This document shows positions 44,623 through 54,379 of a stretch of DNA of 64,000 nt, one piece after another. The DNA is from Lachnoanaerobaculum gingivalis (GTDB lineage: Bacteria; Bacillota; Clostridia; Lachnospirales; Lachnospiraceae). The translations under genes were made by a program, and so were the position numbers. A model generated the notes under the pieces. It was given only the letters and a program-made list of their open reading frames with translations, did not search any database and had not been told where the DNA came from. Each line of letters starts with the position of its first letter. The stretch's first letter is position 1. Where the stretch lies: assembly GCF_003862475.1 (NCBI RefSeq), contig NZ_RRCO01000001.1:1-64000 (forward strand), in the 5' to 3' direction.

Positions 44623-47265
44623 TCAGTCGGCTAATCTTGCAAGCTGTTCTCTTACCTGTGAAAGCATCTGCTCATAGTTTTCAAGCTTTTTCTTTTCTTC
44701 CTCTATTTTTGCCTGAGGAGCCTTACTTACAAACTTCTCATTTGAAAGCATACCTGTCGATCTGGCCACCTCGCCTATAAGCTTCTTTTCTTCTTTTTTA
44801 AGTCTTTCAACTTCTTTTTCAATATCTACAAGCTCTTTTAAAGGTAAACATATGGATGCATTCGGTATTGCAACTCTTACGGAGTCTTTTTTAACAGTAC
44901 TGTCATCCGAATCTATTATAAGCTTATCAAGTCCGGCAAGCTGCTTAAAGAAATCTCCGGCACTTTCAAATGTATCTCTTATCTTTTCACTTTCACTTAC
45001 GACAATTCCCTTTGCCTTATGTGAAGGCGGTACATTCATAGATGCTCTTACATTTCTTATCGCTCTTACAGCTTCTTTTATAAGCTCGGCCTTATTTTCA
45101 TCATCCTCAAAATTGTATTCAGGATTTTCTACAGGCCAAGGCTCAATCATTATACTCTTGACATCTTCATTTACGGTACAATAGATTTCCTCTGTGATAA
45201 AAGGCATAAAAGGATGTAAAAGCTTTAGTATGTTGTTAAGAACATATATAAGTACGGCAAGTGCAGTTTCTCGTGTTTCATCTTCCTTATTCCAAAGTCT
45301 TACCTTTACCATCTCGATATACCAGTCACAGAACTCTTCCCATGCGAAGTCGCATATCTTTGAAAGTGCTATACCAAGCTCAAACTTATCCAGATTTGTT
45401 GTAACTTCCTTTATAAGTTTGTTTGCCTTTGAAAGTATCCACTTATCTGAAAGCATAAGCTTTGAATTGTCTATTTTACCCGGCTTGTCCTCACCTATAT
45501 TCATCATGATAAGTCTTGCGGCATTCCAGATCTTATTTGCAAAGTTTCTGGCACTTTCAACTCTCTCATAGTAGAATCTCATGTCATTTCCCGGCGCATT
45601 TCCTGTAATAAGCATCATTCTAAGTGCATCTGCACCATACTTGTCTATTACTTCAAGCGGATCGATACCGTTTCCGAGAGATTTACTCATCTTTCTACCC
45701 TCGGAATCTCTTACAAGTCCATGTATAAGAACAGTGTGGAAAGGTGATTTTCCTGTCTGCTCATAGCCTGAGAACACCATTCTTACAACCCAGAAGAATA
45801 TAATATCATAACCTGTTACAAGAACATCCGTAGGATAGAAATACTTCATTTCCTCAGTATCCTCAGGCCAACCGAGTGTTGAGAAAGGCCAAAGTGCTGA
45901 TGAAAACCATGTATCCAAAGTATCCTCATCCTGTACAAGCTCATGGCATCCGCATTTCGGACAACTTTCAGGTTTCTCTCCGGCAACAGTTATCTCACCG
46001 CATTTTTTACATGTATATGCAGGTATCTGATGTCCCCACCAAAGCTGCCTTGAAATACACCAGTCTCTTATATTTTCAAGCCAATGTAAATATGTCTTTG
46101 CATAGCTTTCAGGTACAAACTTAAGTTCTCCCGTCTCAATCGCCTTTATTGCAGGCTTTGCCATCTCGTTCATAGCTACAAACCATTGCGGCTTTATAAG
46201 CGGCTCTACAACTGTCTTACATCTGTCATGTCTACCTACATTGTGGCTGTGAGGAACCACCTTTACCAAGAGACCGGCCTCGTCAAGATCCTTTACTATA
46301 AGTTTTCTTGCCTCATATCTGTCAAGTCCGTCATACTTGCTTCCCGGCATATCAATAATTGCATCATCGTGCATTATATTGATTTCCGGCAGATTATGTC
46401 TTTTTCCTACCTCAAAGTCATTAGGATCATGTGCAGGTGTTATCTTTACACATCCTGTTCCGAACTCTTTGTCAACATATTCATCCGCTACTACAGGTAT
46501 TTCTCTTCCTACAAGCGGCAAAACAAGCTTCTTACCTATAATATCTTTATATCTTTCGTCCAAAGGATTTACCGCAACCGCAGTATCTCCAAGAAGTGTC
46601 TCAGGTCTTGTTGTAGCAATCTCGACAAATTTTCCTTCTTCTCCTACAACAGGATACTTTATATGCCAGAAATTGCCGTCCATCTCAATATGTTCAACCT
46701 CGGCATCTGAAATAGATGTTTTACAAACAGGACACCAGTTTATAATCCTGTTACCTTTGTAGATATAGCCTTTTTCATACAATCTGAGAAAAACTTCCTT
46801 TACAGCCTTTTGTCCCTGTTCATCCATAGTAAATCTTTCTCTGTCCCAGTCTGCAGATGAACCAAGTCTTTGAAGCTGATTGATTATTCTTGTACCGTAA
46901 TCATTTCTCCATGCCCAAGCTTCCTTTAAAAATCTTTCTCTTCCAAGCTCGTGCTTATCCTTGCCCTCGGCTTTAAGTTTTTCAATAACCTTTACCTCCG
47001 TAGCAATAGCCGCATGGTCCGTTCCCGGCTGCCAAAGCGCCTCATATCCGGCCATTCTCTTATATCTGATCAGAATATCCTGCATAGTATTATCAAGTGC
47101 ATGACCCATATGCAGCTGACCTGTGATGTTTGGCGGCGGCATTATAATTGTAAACGGCTTTTTATCCTTATTTACCTTTGCATGGAAGTACTTTTCTTCC
47201 AACCATTTTTTATATATTCTTCCCTCTATTTTTTCAGGGCTGTATGTTTTTTCCAATTCTTTCAT
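44623..47265 (-). CDS. valS: Valyl-tRNA synthetase
   Basis: An 880-residue class I synthetase: PPPNITGQLHMGHAL (HIGH motif), KMSKS in GRKMSKSLGNG, a CP1 editing domain between, the DCDT-like editing zone, and a C-terminal tRNA-contacting coiled coil (about 815-880, LVDIEKEVERLKKEEK). No T-box leader is visible; the gene begins 11 bp after the TPR gene. Confidence 0.97.
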   Translation of the reverse strand: MKELEKTYSPEKIEGRIYKKWLEEKYFHAKVNKDKKPFTIIMPPPNITGQLHMGHALDNTMQDILIRYKRMAGYEALWQPGTDHAAIATEVKVIEKLKAEGKDKHELGRERFLKEAWAWRNDYGTRIINQLQRLGSSADWDRERFTMDEQGQKAVKEVFLRLYEKGYIYKGNRIINWCPVCKTSISDAEVEHIEMDGNFWHIKYPVVGEEGKFVEIATTRPETLLGDTAVAVNPLDERYKDIIGKKLVLPLVGREIPVVADEYVDKEFGTGCVKITPAHDPNDFEVGKRHNLPEINIMHDDAIIDMPGSKYDGLDRYEARKLIVKDLDEAGLLVKVVPHSHNVGRHDRCKTVVEPLIKPQWFVAMNEMAKPAIKAIETGELKFVPESYAKTYLHWLENIRDWCISRQLWWGHQIPAYTCKKCGEITVAGEKPESCPKCGCHELVQDEDTLDTWFSSALWPFSTLGWPEDTEEMKYFYPTDVLVTGYDIIFFWVVRMVFSGYEQTGKSPFHTVLIHGLVRDSEGRKMSKSLGNGIDPLEVIDKYGADALRMMLITGNAPGNDMRFYYERVESARNFANKIWNAARLIMMNIGEDKPGKIDNSKLMLSDKWILSKANKLIKEVTTNLDKFELGIALSKICDFAWEEFCDWYIEMVKVRLWNKEDETRETALAVLIYVLNNILKLLHPFMPFITEEIYCTVNEDVKSIMIEPWPVENPEYNFEDDENKAELIKEAVRAIRNVRASMNVPPSHKAKGIVVSESEKIRDTFESAGDFFKQLAGLDKLIIDSDDSTVKKDSVRVAIPNASICLPLKELVDIEKEVERLKKEEKKLIGEVARSTGMLSNEKFVSKAPQAKIEEEKKKLENYEQMLSQVREQLARLAD

Positions 47266-47276
47266 ATCTACCTGCC

Positions 47277-48092
47277 TTATTTCATATTTCTGTAATCCGC
47301 TTTTAAATCAGCGATATAATCACCTAAAACTTTTTTCTTCCTTGCCGTATCTTCCGTCTCGAATATTGAATTTATATTCTTCATTCTTTCACTTTCACCA
47401 ACGCCTTCTAATGCTATATCAAAAGCTTTCTTGGCTTCGCCTGCCAAATCGGCTTTTAACAGTTGTGACATTTCCTCATCATTTTCTTCATATGATGATA
47501 TAAATATTCTCTTAAGGAAATATATTTCCATCAAAATCACATCATCATTTGTAAGTTCATATGATTTTTTCAGCGCATCCAAAGCTTCTTCATACAAAAA
47601 AAGATTTGCATAAATAACACCCAAATTATGATACACACTTCCTATAAAACCGTTCTCAGCCTTTGTATCCATATCAAGGATTTCCAGATAGTACTTTTTT
47701 GCCAAATCATACTTTCCTATATAAAACATATAGTCCGCTCTTTGCTTGGCAACCTCATGTACCGCCATTTTCTTTATCTTTCCCATGGCATTTCTGAAAA
47801 TTATTTTCTCCGCATTATTGTACAGACTGCATGAATCAATGATATATACCAAAATATCTTCATCAGCCGTTCCGTTAGACATTTTTCTTTTCACATTATC
47901 GGCTAAGACTTCTAAATTCAAGTCATCCCTTATAAATTCAACCAAAGTATCACTTACAATTCCCTCGGTGACTAAAATGGGATTCTCAAATATTATATAG
48001 CACAACTCTTCATAACTGTGTATGTTCAGCGATAATACTTCTATATTGAAAGGCTTTTTTACTTTTAAGGCTTCACATAGTATTAATCCCAT
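47277..48092 (-). CDS. TPR protein of the DUF5716/DUF5717 cluster
   Basis: A 271-residue, soluble, helical protein. The N-terminal 100 residues (MGLILCEALKVKKPF...) are not recognised; TPR-like repeats follow (about 105-205; YHNLGVIYANLFLYEEALDALKKSYEL). The C-terminus is charged. The ATG lies inside the end of the DUF5716-type gene (10-bp overlap, CGAGG upstream), so the two are translationally coupled and likely act together. Confidence 0.75.
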   Translation of the reverse strand: MGLILCEALKVKKPFNIEVLSLNIHSYEELCYIIFENPILVTEGIVSDTLVEFIRDDLNLEVLADNVKRKMSNGTADEDILVYIIDSCSLYNNAEKIIFRNAMGKIKKMAVHEVAKQRADYMFYIGKYDLAKKYYLEILDMDTKAENGFIGSVYHNLGVIYANLFLYEEALDALKKSYELTNDDVILMEIYFLKRIFISSYEENDEEMSQLLKADLAGEAKKAFDIALEGVGESERMKNINSIFETEDTARKKKVLGDYIADLKADYRNMK

Positions 48093-49312
48093 ATATTTAC
48101 CTCGATATTTCTCTTTACATCAGTAGGTGGATACATATCTCCAAAGCCTGCATCCTCTATTTCGACATTCATGATTTTATCGTCCAAAAATTTTGTTCTG
48201 AAATAAAATCTTCTGGTCTTTATAGGCCTTTTAGGTAAAAAGTCCAATACAATTGGAATGTTTTTCTTGACCTTACCGTCAACCCCTGCCACACTGATAT
48301 CTATTACTTCCTTCTCATCAGGTATCATTAAAAGTTCAGTATCGGGCTCATCCCAAAAGTCTCCCGCCTTTGCAAGGTATATCTTTCCGTCTTTGCCGTT
48401 GTTCTCTACATTTATATAAACATCCGACCTCAGTCTTCCTTCACAAAGTGCAGTTAAATTATATATGGAGTTCCCACTCGCAAGGTCAACACCTTTAAAT
48501 GCCGCACCTTTTGCAAAAATATTTGTATCGAGATATACCTTACCTCTTGAACACAGATAACTTATAAATCCGTCTGCCCACTCATGTTCTGCAAACACCT
48601 GCCCTGTAAGAAAAATAGATGAAAATTTTTTCTTATCCATTACTTTCTCGGCAACTGAAGTCAAAATCTTATCCGCAAGCTTGGCTCCTGACGGATTATT
48701 AAGTATCTGCAAGTTAAAAGCCTCATCCATATTTTCAGACTCCGCATTAACAAGCAGTTTTCTTGAATTTCTGTTTACAAGCATTTCATAGTATGTAAGA
48801 CTTACATCAGAAAGATCGTACATTCCCACTTTATTGTTCCATATATCTTTTTTTAATGAAAGAACAAAATAGATAAAACTTTCTTCTTTACTGATTATAT
48901 GTATATGGTTCGGTTGATAACCAAGTCCTACAAAGGCCTCCTTTATATCACCGACTATATCTTCTTCCAAACCTGCCATAGCTACAACTACTTCCTCAGG
49001 CTTTTCCTTATATAATTTTTCCATTCCGGCATTTATTATTTCTCTGAAGTAAATTTTCAATATTTCTTTTCCTTCATATCTTGTGCCATCAATGGTTGCT
49101 ATACCGTCTTTTCTTGTCAATTTTAATAATTTATCGGTAATTATACCTTTTCCGTCCAATGCCAAAGCATAAGCATCTTCACCCACTACCCAGGCATCTT
49201 CACCCTTTTTTTTGCTTATAACGGTGGGGAAAATTAATGCTTCATCATCAGGGTAAAATATAAGATTTGTACTTATATCCGATAAAGCGATTCCAAGTAC
49301 CTTCGGATTCAT
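48083..49312 (-). CDS. DUF5716-type actin/Hsp70-like protein
   Basis: A 409-residue protein. An ASKHA-like pattern can be seen: N-terminal GIALSDISTNLIFYPD in place of phosphate loop 1, VVVAMAGLEEDIV, a second DLS loop in VGMYDLSDVSLTYYE, and SIFLTGQVFAE in the place of the adenosine motif. The residue pattern is degenerate, so ATP binding is not certain. The C-terminal quarter (about 300-409) is beta-rich. The ATG at 49312 is preceded by GGGAG. The family number is from memory; function unknown. Confidence 0.7.
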   Translation of the reverse strand: MNPKVLGIALSDISTNLIFYPDDEALIFPTVISKKKGEDAWVVGEDAYALALDGKGIITDKLLKLTRKDGIATIDGTRYEGKEILKIYFREIINAGMEKLYKEKPEEVVVAMAGLEEDIVGDIKEAFVGLGYQPNHIHIISKEESFIYFVLSLKKDIWNNKVGMYDLSDVSLTYYEMLVNRNSRKLLVNAESENMDEAFNLQILNNPSGAKLADKILTSVAEKVMDKKKFSSIFLTGQVFAEHEWADGFISYLCSRGKVYLDTNIFAKGAAFKGVDLASGNSIYNLTALCEGRLRSDVYINVENNGKDGKIYLAKAGDFWDEPDTELLMIPDEKEVIDISVAGVDGKVKKNIPIVLDFLPKRPIKTRRFYFRTKFLDDKIMNVEIEDAGFGDMYPPTDVKRNIEVNIWD

Positions 49313-49373
49313 CGTATCTCCCATTTTATATAAATATCAAATGTAAATATAAAATTTACATTCCTTTCATTTT

Positions 49374-52300
49374 TTATATCAGTGTAAATAAATTAGCTAC
49401 CAACTCGTCTTTATACACAAACTCGGTCAATTTTTCCTTAAGTTCTTTTTCTTTGTCTTTCGGCAGTTCCTCTATATCATTTATAAGAATAAACCTACTC
49501 TCTCCGGCATTATCTGCTTTACTGAATTGAACACAGTCATTTACCGAAACTTTCATATCTCCGTCTTCATTTTCAAGTATCTGATATTCCCATATCTCAT
49601 CTGAAAAAATCTTCTTATATTTAACAAATATATTTTTATAGATATTGGGAAACTCCTCCTCAATAAAATCATCATTTAAAGGAAAAATTCTTGACTTCAA
49701 TATAGCAAAATCTTTCTTTGCCTTGTATTCAACAAAAGTGGATTCGAGTATATCTCTTTCAACAGGTACAAACTTTGACAGATTTTTAAAGTATGAAAAT
49801 ACCATTCCCATATCGCAAAGATTATTTACTATCTGCTCACATAATCTTGTCTGCTTAAAGTTAAGTTTATCCTTATTTGAATAATACTTTGACAATGCCA
49901 GCATATAAATATTCGGGAATTCCTTTATATCGTCAACATCACTGAGTCCGTCTTCCAGATACTCAAATATATTGTCTTTTATATTTTCATCATTCATGAA
50001 GAATAAATCACTCTTTACAGTAAAATATGCTCTTATGATTATATCCGTAACTCTTTTTCTCTCCGTATAAATTCTGAAAGCCTCATCCAAATCTGCTGTC
50101 TGATTTGAGAAAAGCATTTGTATAAGTAATCTTTCTTCAAAATCATATGTTTCAATATTTTTCTCAACACATAACTTTAAACAATCAAACATATTTTGTG
50201 TTTTTCCGTTGTATACCTTTGCAATAAATTCCAAGGTTTTATCTGTGTACTTTTCATCCTTATAAAGATTAAAAGCCATCAAAGCAAGTATTTTATTTTG
50301 ATTAAATGCTTCATCGTCAATTGCTTTAATAATGAGTTTAAGTAATTCATCTTTTTTGAAATTATCGACTCCGAAGAATTTAACTACATCTATTGCCTCT
50401 TTTACATTTCCGGTATTCATCAATGTATCACAATACATAAAAATATTGTCTTCATCCAAATTCATCTCAGCCGTCTTATAAAGAAGCTTAAAGTTAATCT
50501 CTTCTTCCTTCTCTGAAGCTTTCCATAAATGCTCAATAAGCTTTGATAAAAGTATATTTTTAAATCTTGAATCAATGTCTATTTCATCCAATACACCTTC
50601 TATTAAAGCTATATCTTCATCACTGATTTCACTGCTCTTTGCAATCTTTCCAAGCATCTCAAGCCTGTGCATATCATGATTTTTATCCAACTCATAAGAC
50701 CTGTCTATAAGATTTTGCATATGGAATATCTTATCTACAGTCATATTTTTTGAATAATATCTGTTGCCCTCACAATCCTCTACAAGGATAATTGCATTTT
50801 CCGAATACAGTGCCACAAAAGCCCTGTTATTTACAAGTTCATATTTCTTTTCACCGTTCAATTCCGGATATACAACCACTATAGAACCCGCTTTATCTTC
50901 AGGCACTCTCACATCATATGAGTTCATTAGAAACGGAATGATTTTTGCCAATCTTTCATCTATATCATCATCCTCCAGAATTCCGGAATAGATATTTATA
51001 AGATGATCATCCATTTTCAATTTCATCGCATTATCAATGGTAAAAATCTTTATTCTCTTTATAAAACCTCTGTATATTTCACTGTTATGCGGATAAAACT
51101 CTACGATATTTTCAAATATCTTTACCTTAAAGTCATCAGCCATCGAGTTTATTCTTTCAAAATGCTTCAGCACAGATTCAGGTATGGGTAAATCATATTT
51201 TTCCGGAAGTGAGTAAACAAAGTACTCATATATGCCTTCCACAGGCAATCTCTTTTCAATGCATCTTTCATACCATGCATTTACATACTTTTTTCTGACA
51301 TTACCTTTTATAAAAATCTCACATATATCTGTAAGCAGCTCATTACTTGGCAATGCATTGTATATTGAAAGTAAAATATTTAATATAGCTCCGTTAATTT
51401 TCTTTGTCTCTCTTACAACGGAGAGTATTTTTTCCGAAAGATTAACCGATATAAGATTATTTCTTATACCGAAGCTAAGCGCCAACACTTCAAATCTTGT
51501 ACAGCTTGTCAAAAGATGTGGATTTTTACAAAGTAACAGAGCATATTCCATCATCAATATTTTCGATCTGTCACCAAGCTCAAAAGCTCTCTTTAAAAAC
51601 TTCTGTCTTTCCGCCGGGTTGTCTGCAAGACTTTCATCAAGATTTAATACAAGCATAAATTCAATGTTTGAATGATATTTCTTATATAAATCCTTTATAA
51701 GCTTTGTAAGATCTCTCATCTTTTCGGCATCAGGATACATATATGTATCCAGGTATTCTAAAATAAGATACTCATCTCTGAGTTCATGCCTGTTCTCTTT
51801 TATTTTTGAATCCAGGCTGTTTATAATAGACTTCGCCGTAGCTTTATCTCCCTGCATCAGGTATATTTCCGCCTTTAAAAGCTTTACCAAAAAACTCCTG
51901 TATGTACTTGCCTGCAATCTGTCAAGTACCGCAAGCATTTTAAATAAAATCTCATTTTTTTCGATTTTATCACTACAAAGTTCATGCTCAACTCTAAGCT
52001 TTACATAGCTGATCCACTGTTTTCTTTCAAATATTCTTGCTTCTCTTTGATATTCTTTTTCAAGATTTTTATTTATTACAACTTCAAGATATTTTTCATT
52101 TAAACCGTTACAAAACTTTATACTTGCAATATTTTTTCTGTCTTGCAAGAGTTCGGAATCTATAGTAAATCCAAGCTCAAAAGTATTATCTTCAAAGTTT
52201 TCGTTTTTTATTTTATCCGTATTTAATTTAATAAAATCTGCATTTGTTGATACGTCAATATCAAGCAATCCCCAGTTTTCTTTGTAAACTTTTACGGTGT

Positions 52301-52931
52301 AAACTTTATCTTCTTCTACTGTATTTAAATAAAGCGAATCCGATTCAAGCAAAAAATTCACTGCTTCTTTATTTCCCACAGCCTGCAGGAAATTTTCAAG
52401 GTTTAATCTGAAGTTATTACCCTTATTAAGTACCTCATAAATCTTTTGATATCTCAGGTCCTTCATAAAACCCGACTTACAAAAGTCTTTATACATAAAA
52501 ATAGCCAATGCAATATTTATGTCTTCCTTTGCAATGACCATAAAATCATCCACTGTCTTTAATGACTCAAGCACAAGTACAGTATCGGTATTTTTTATAT
52601 AAAAAGTATAGGGTATATCTTTTTCTCCGGCATTTGTTACCAAAGTTATAATACCCTCTATTTTTTCTTCTCCGTTCAAATTCTTTGAGTTGATCTCAAG
52701 TACAACTTTGTTCTTTATTCCGCCAAAAGTTGCATCAACCACTCTTACTCTTATATTGTCGGAATATGCCACTCCTCTCAAAGGTACTTTATTGTCACTT
52801 CGTACCTCTATTTCAAAGCGAACAGATTCATCCATCTTTATAGGCAGTTCTATATTATCCGGCTCACAGACCAATATAGGTAATTCTTCTTCAATAATCC
52901 CCTTTGCCAAACGATTGATTCGCTCTCTCAT
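49374..52931 (-). CDS. DUF5717-type giant helical-repeat protein
   Basis: An 1185-residue protein without signal peptide or transmembrane segment. The first ~115 residues are beta-rich and Ig-like (VRFEIEVRSDNKVPLRGVAY), a second beta module follows at about 200-290, then a very long alpha-helical repeat array (about 300-1090) interrupted by a beta insert near 710-760, and a C-terminal beta segment. No catalytic motif seen. It looks like a scaffold for the Hsp70/actin-like and TPR proteins encoded just downstream. ATG with AGAGGTG. The family number is from memory. Confidence 0.72.
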   Translation of the reverse strand: MRERINRLAKGIIEEELPILVCEPDNIELPIKMDESVRFEIEVRSDNKVPLRGVAYSDNIRVRVVDATFGGIKNKVVLEINSKNLNGEEKIEGIITLVTNAGEKDIPYTFYIKNTDTVLVLESLKTVDDFMVIAKEDINIALAIFMYKDFCKSGFMKDLRYQKIYEVLNKGNNFRLNLENFLQAVGNKEAVNFLLESDSLYLNTVEEDKVYTVKVYKENWGLLDIDVSTNADFIKLNTDKIKNENFEDNTFELGFTIDSELLQDRKNIASIKFCNGLNEKYLEVVINKNLEKEYQREARIFERKQWISYVKLRVEHELCSDKIEKNEILFKMLAVLDRLQASTYRSFLVKLLKAEIYLMQGDKATAKSIINSLDSKIKENRHELRDEYLILEYLDTYMYPDAEKMRDLTKLIKDLYKKYHSNIEFMLVLNLDESLADNPAERQKFLKRAFELGDRSKILMMEYALLLCKNPHLLTSCTRFEVLALSFGIRNNLISVNLSEKILSVVRETKKINGAILNILLSIYNALPSNELLTDICEIFIKGNVRKKYVNAWYERCIEKRLPVEGIYEYFVYSLPEKYDLPIPESVLKHFERINSMADDFKVKIFENIVEFYPHNSEIYRGFIKRIKIFTIDNAMKLKMDDHLINIYSGILEDDDIDERLAKIIPFLMNSYDVRVPEDKAGSIVVVYPELNGEKKYELVNNRAFVALYSENAIILVEDCEGNRYYSKNMTVDKIFHMQNLIDRSYELDKNHDMHRLEMLGKIAKSSEISDEDIALIEGVLDEIDIDSRFKNILLSKLIEHLWKASEKEEEINFKLLYKTAEMNLDEDNIFMYCDTLMNTGNVKEAIDVVKFFGVDNFKKDELLKLIIKAIDDEAFNQNKILALMAFNLYKDEKYTDKTLEFIAKVYNGKTQNMFDCLKLCVEKNIETYDFEERLLIQMLFSNQTADLDEAFRIYTERKRVTDIIIRAYFTVKSDLFFMNDENIKDNIFEYLEDGLSDVDDIKEFPNIYMLALSKYYSNKDKLNFKQTRLCEQIVNNLCDMGMVFSYFKNLSKFVPVERDILESTFVEYKAKKDFAILKSRIFPLNDDFIEEEFPNIYKNIFVKYKKIFSDEIWEYQILENEDGDMKVSVNDCVQFSKADNAGESRFILINDIEELPKDKEKELKEKLTEFVYKDELVANLFTLI

Positions 52932-53053
52932 TTATACACCTCTTCCATAAACCATAACCTACATTTTATCATAAATAATAATGAATTTCTATATCTAATC
53001 AGCAGTTAGTCATCCACAGGCAAACGAATAAAATCCTCGGTAATGTATTACAC

Positions 53054-53082
53054 TTTACATAATATCCCATTTGTTGTAAAAT
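53054..53082 (+). promoter_or_regulatory. Promoter of the DUF4364-type gene
   Basis: Plus-strand TTTACA (53054-53059), 17 bases, TAAAAT (53077-53082). The leader is only about 20 nt, just enough for the AGGAGG site. Confidence 0.7.
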
Positions 53083-53108
53083 CTTTATATTACACAGGAG
53101 GTCCGACG

Positions 53109-53636
53109 ATGCTCTCAGAACCGATGACTTTATATAAGTTAATGATACTATATATGTTAAAACAAGTTAAATTTCCACTTACAAACTCAAATATATCCGA
53201 CTTTTTTGTCAGTAAAGAATATACTACATATTTTATAGTCCAACAGGCTCTTTCAGAGCTTTTGGAATCAAACTTACTGAGTGTCGAGAATATAAACAAC
53301 AATTCCAGATATGAAATGACAAAAGAAGGCAATGAAGCCCTCTCTTTTTTTGAGAAACAGATTTCTCCGGCTATAATTACAGATATAAACGAGTTTATAC
53401 AGACAAATAAATTCCGTATGAGAAATGAAGTTTCCACTACAGCAGAATATTATAAGCTTCCGGGAAACGACCTGATTGTACACTGCGAAGTTTTAGAAGG
53501 TAAAACTCCACTTATAAATATAGAAATAAATTCCCCTGATGAAGAACAGGCCAATATTATGAAAAACAATTGGCGCTCATGCAGTCAGGATATTTATCAG
53601 TATATTATGAAAAGACTTCTCGGAGGCATGGAATAA
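53109..53636 (+). CDS. DUF4364-family winged-helix protein
   Basis: A 175-residue protein: winged-helix-like N-domain (about 1-85; LYKLMILYMLKQVKFPLTNS, then NISDFFVSKEYTTYFIVQQAL), as in PadR/DUF4364 proteins, and a C-terminal alpha/beta domain ending in NWRSCSQDIYQYIMKRLL. The start at 53109 is chosen because AGGAGG lies seven bases upstream; the frame is open back to 53043. Probably a DNA-binding regulator of unknown target; divergent from the DUF5717-type gene. Confidence 0.8.
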   Translation: MLSEPMTLYKLMILYMLKQVKFPLTNSNISDFFVSKEYTTYFIVQQALSELLESNLLSVENINNNSRYEMTKEGNEALSFFEKQISPAIITDINEFIQTNKFRMRNEVSTTAEYYKLPGNDLIVHCEVLEGKTPLINIEINSPDEEQANIMKNNWRSCSQDIYQYIMKRLLGGME

Positions 53637-53662
53637 AAAAGGACACTTATGTGTCCTTTTTT
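53635..53662. terminator. Bidirectional terminator between the DUF4364-type gene and livF
   Basis: AAAAAAGGACAC (53635-53646), TTAT loop, GTGTCCTTTTTT (53651-53662). It serves both converging transcripts and overlaps the livF stop by two bases. Confidence 0.93.
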
Positions 53663-54371
53663 ATTCCCCAAGATATGCTTTCTTTACACTGTCATCATCC
53701 ATAAGTTTCTTTGCATCTCCGTCAAGAACTATATTTCCTGTTTCAAGAACATAGGCTCTGTCGGCAATACTAAGCGCTTTTTTGGCGTTTTGCTCAACCA
53801 ACAGCACTGTGGTCCCGCTCTCATGAATTTCTCTTATAATATCAAATATTTCATTTACATAAAGCGGTGACAGACCCATTGAAGGCTCATCCATCACAAT
53901 AACTTTAGGATTACTCATAAGAGCTCTTCCCATTGCAAGCATCTGCTGCTCACCGCCTGAAAGTGTACCTGCAATCTGAGTCTTTCTCTCAAACAGTCTT
54001 GGAAATCTCTTATAAATTTTTTCAAGACTTTTTTCAATTCCGGCCTTATCATTTCTTATATATGCGCCAAGTTTCAAGTTCTCAATTACCGTCAAATCAC
54101 CGAAAACTCTTCTTCCCTCAGGCACATGTGCCATTCCAAGCTTTACTATATCGTGCGCCTTTGTTTTTGTAATATCCTTGCCGTCAAACTCGATACTTCC
54201 TTCTTTTGCACTGAGAAGTCCTGTAACAGTGTGCAAAATAGAAGTTTTACCGGCACCGTTTGCACCTATAAGAGCAACTATTTCACCTTGATTTACGCAA
54301 AAGCTTGCACCCTTTACAGCCTTTATCATTCCATAGTTCACGACAAGATCTTTTACTTTTAATATTTCCAT
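53661..54371 (-). CDS. livF: Branched-chain amino acid ABC transporter ATPase LivF
   Basis: A 236-residue ATPase: Walker A GANGAGKTS, signature LSGGEQQML, Walker B VIVMDEPSMGLSP. LivF-type length. Works with LivG at the cytoplasmic face of the LivHM permease. ATG with GGAGG. Last gene of the operon. Confidence 0.95.
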   Translation of the reverse strand: MEILKVKDLVVNYGMIKAVKGASFCVNQGEIVALIGANGAGKTSILHTVTGLLSAKEGSIEFDGKDITKTKAHDIVKLGMAHVPEGRRVFGDLTVIENLKLGAYIRNDKAGIEKSLEKIYKRFPRLFERKTQIAGTLSGGEQQMLAMGRALMSNPKVIVMDEPSMGLSPLYVNEIFDIIREIHESGTTVLLVEQNAKKALSIADRAYVLETGNIVLDGDAKKLMDDDSVKKAYLGE

Positions 54372-54379
54372 CGTTCCTC

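Noticed and set aside
46186-46710. 174-residue plus-strand open frame inside valS
   Set aside because: Antisense to the conserved valS coding region; composition is not protein-like.
47266-47276. Possible T-box leader for valS, or for metG at 35016-35113
   Set aside because: The gaps are 11 and 98 bp with no T-box signature or specifier stem-loop; both are too short.
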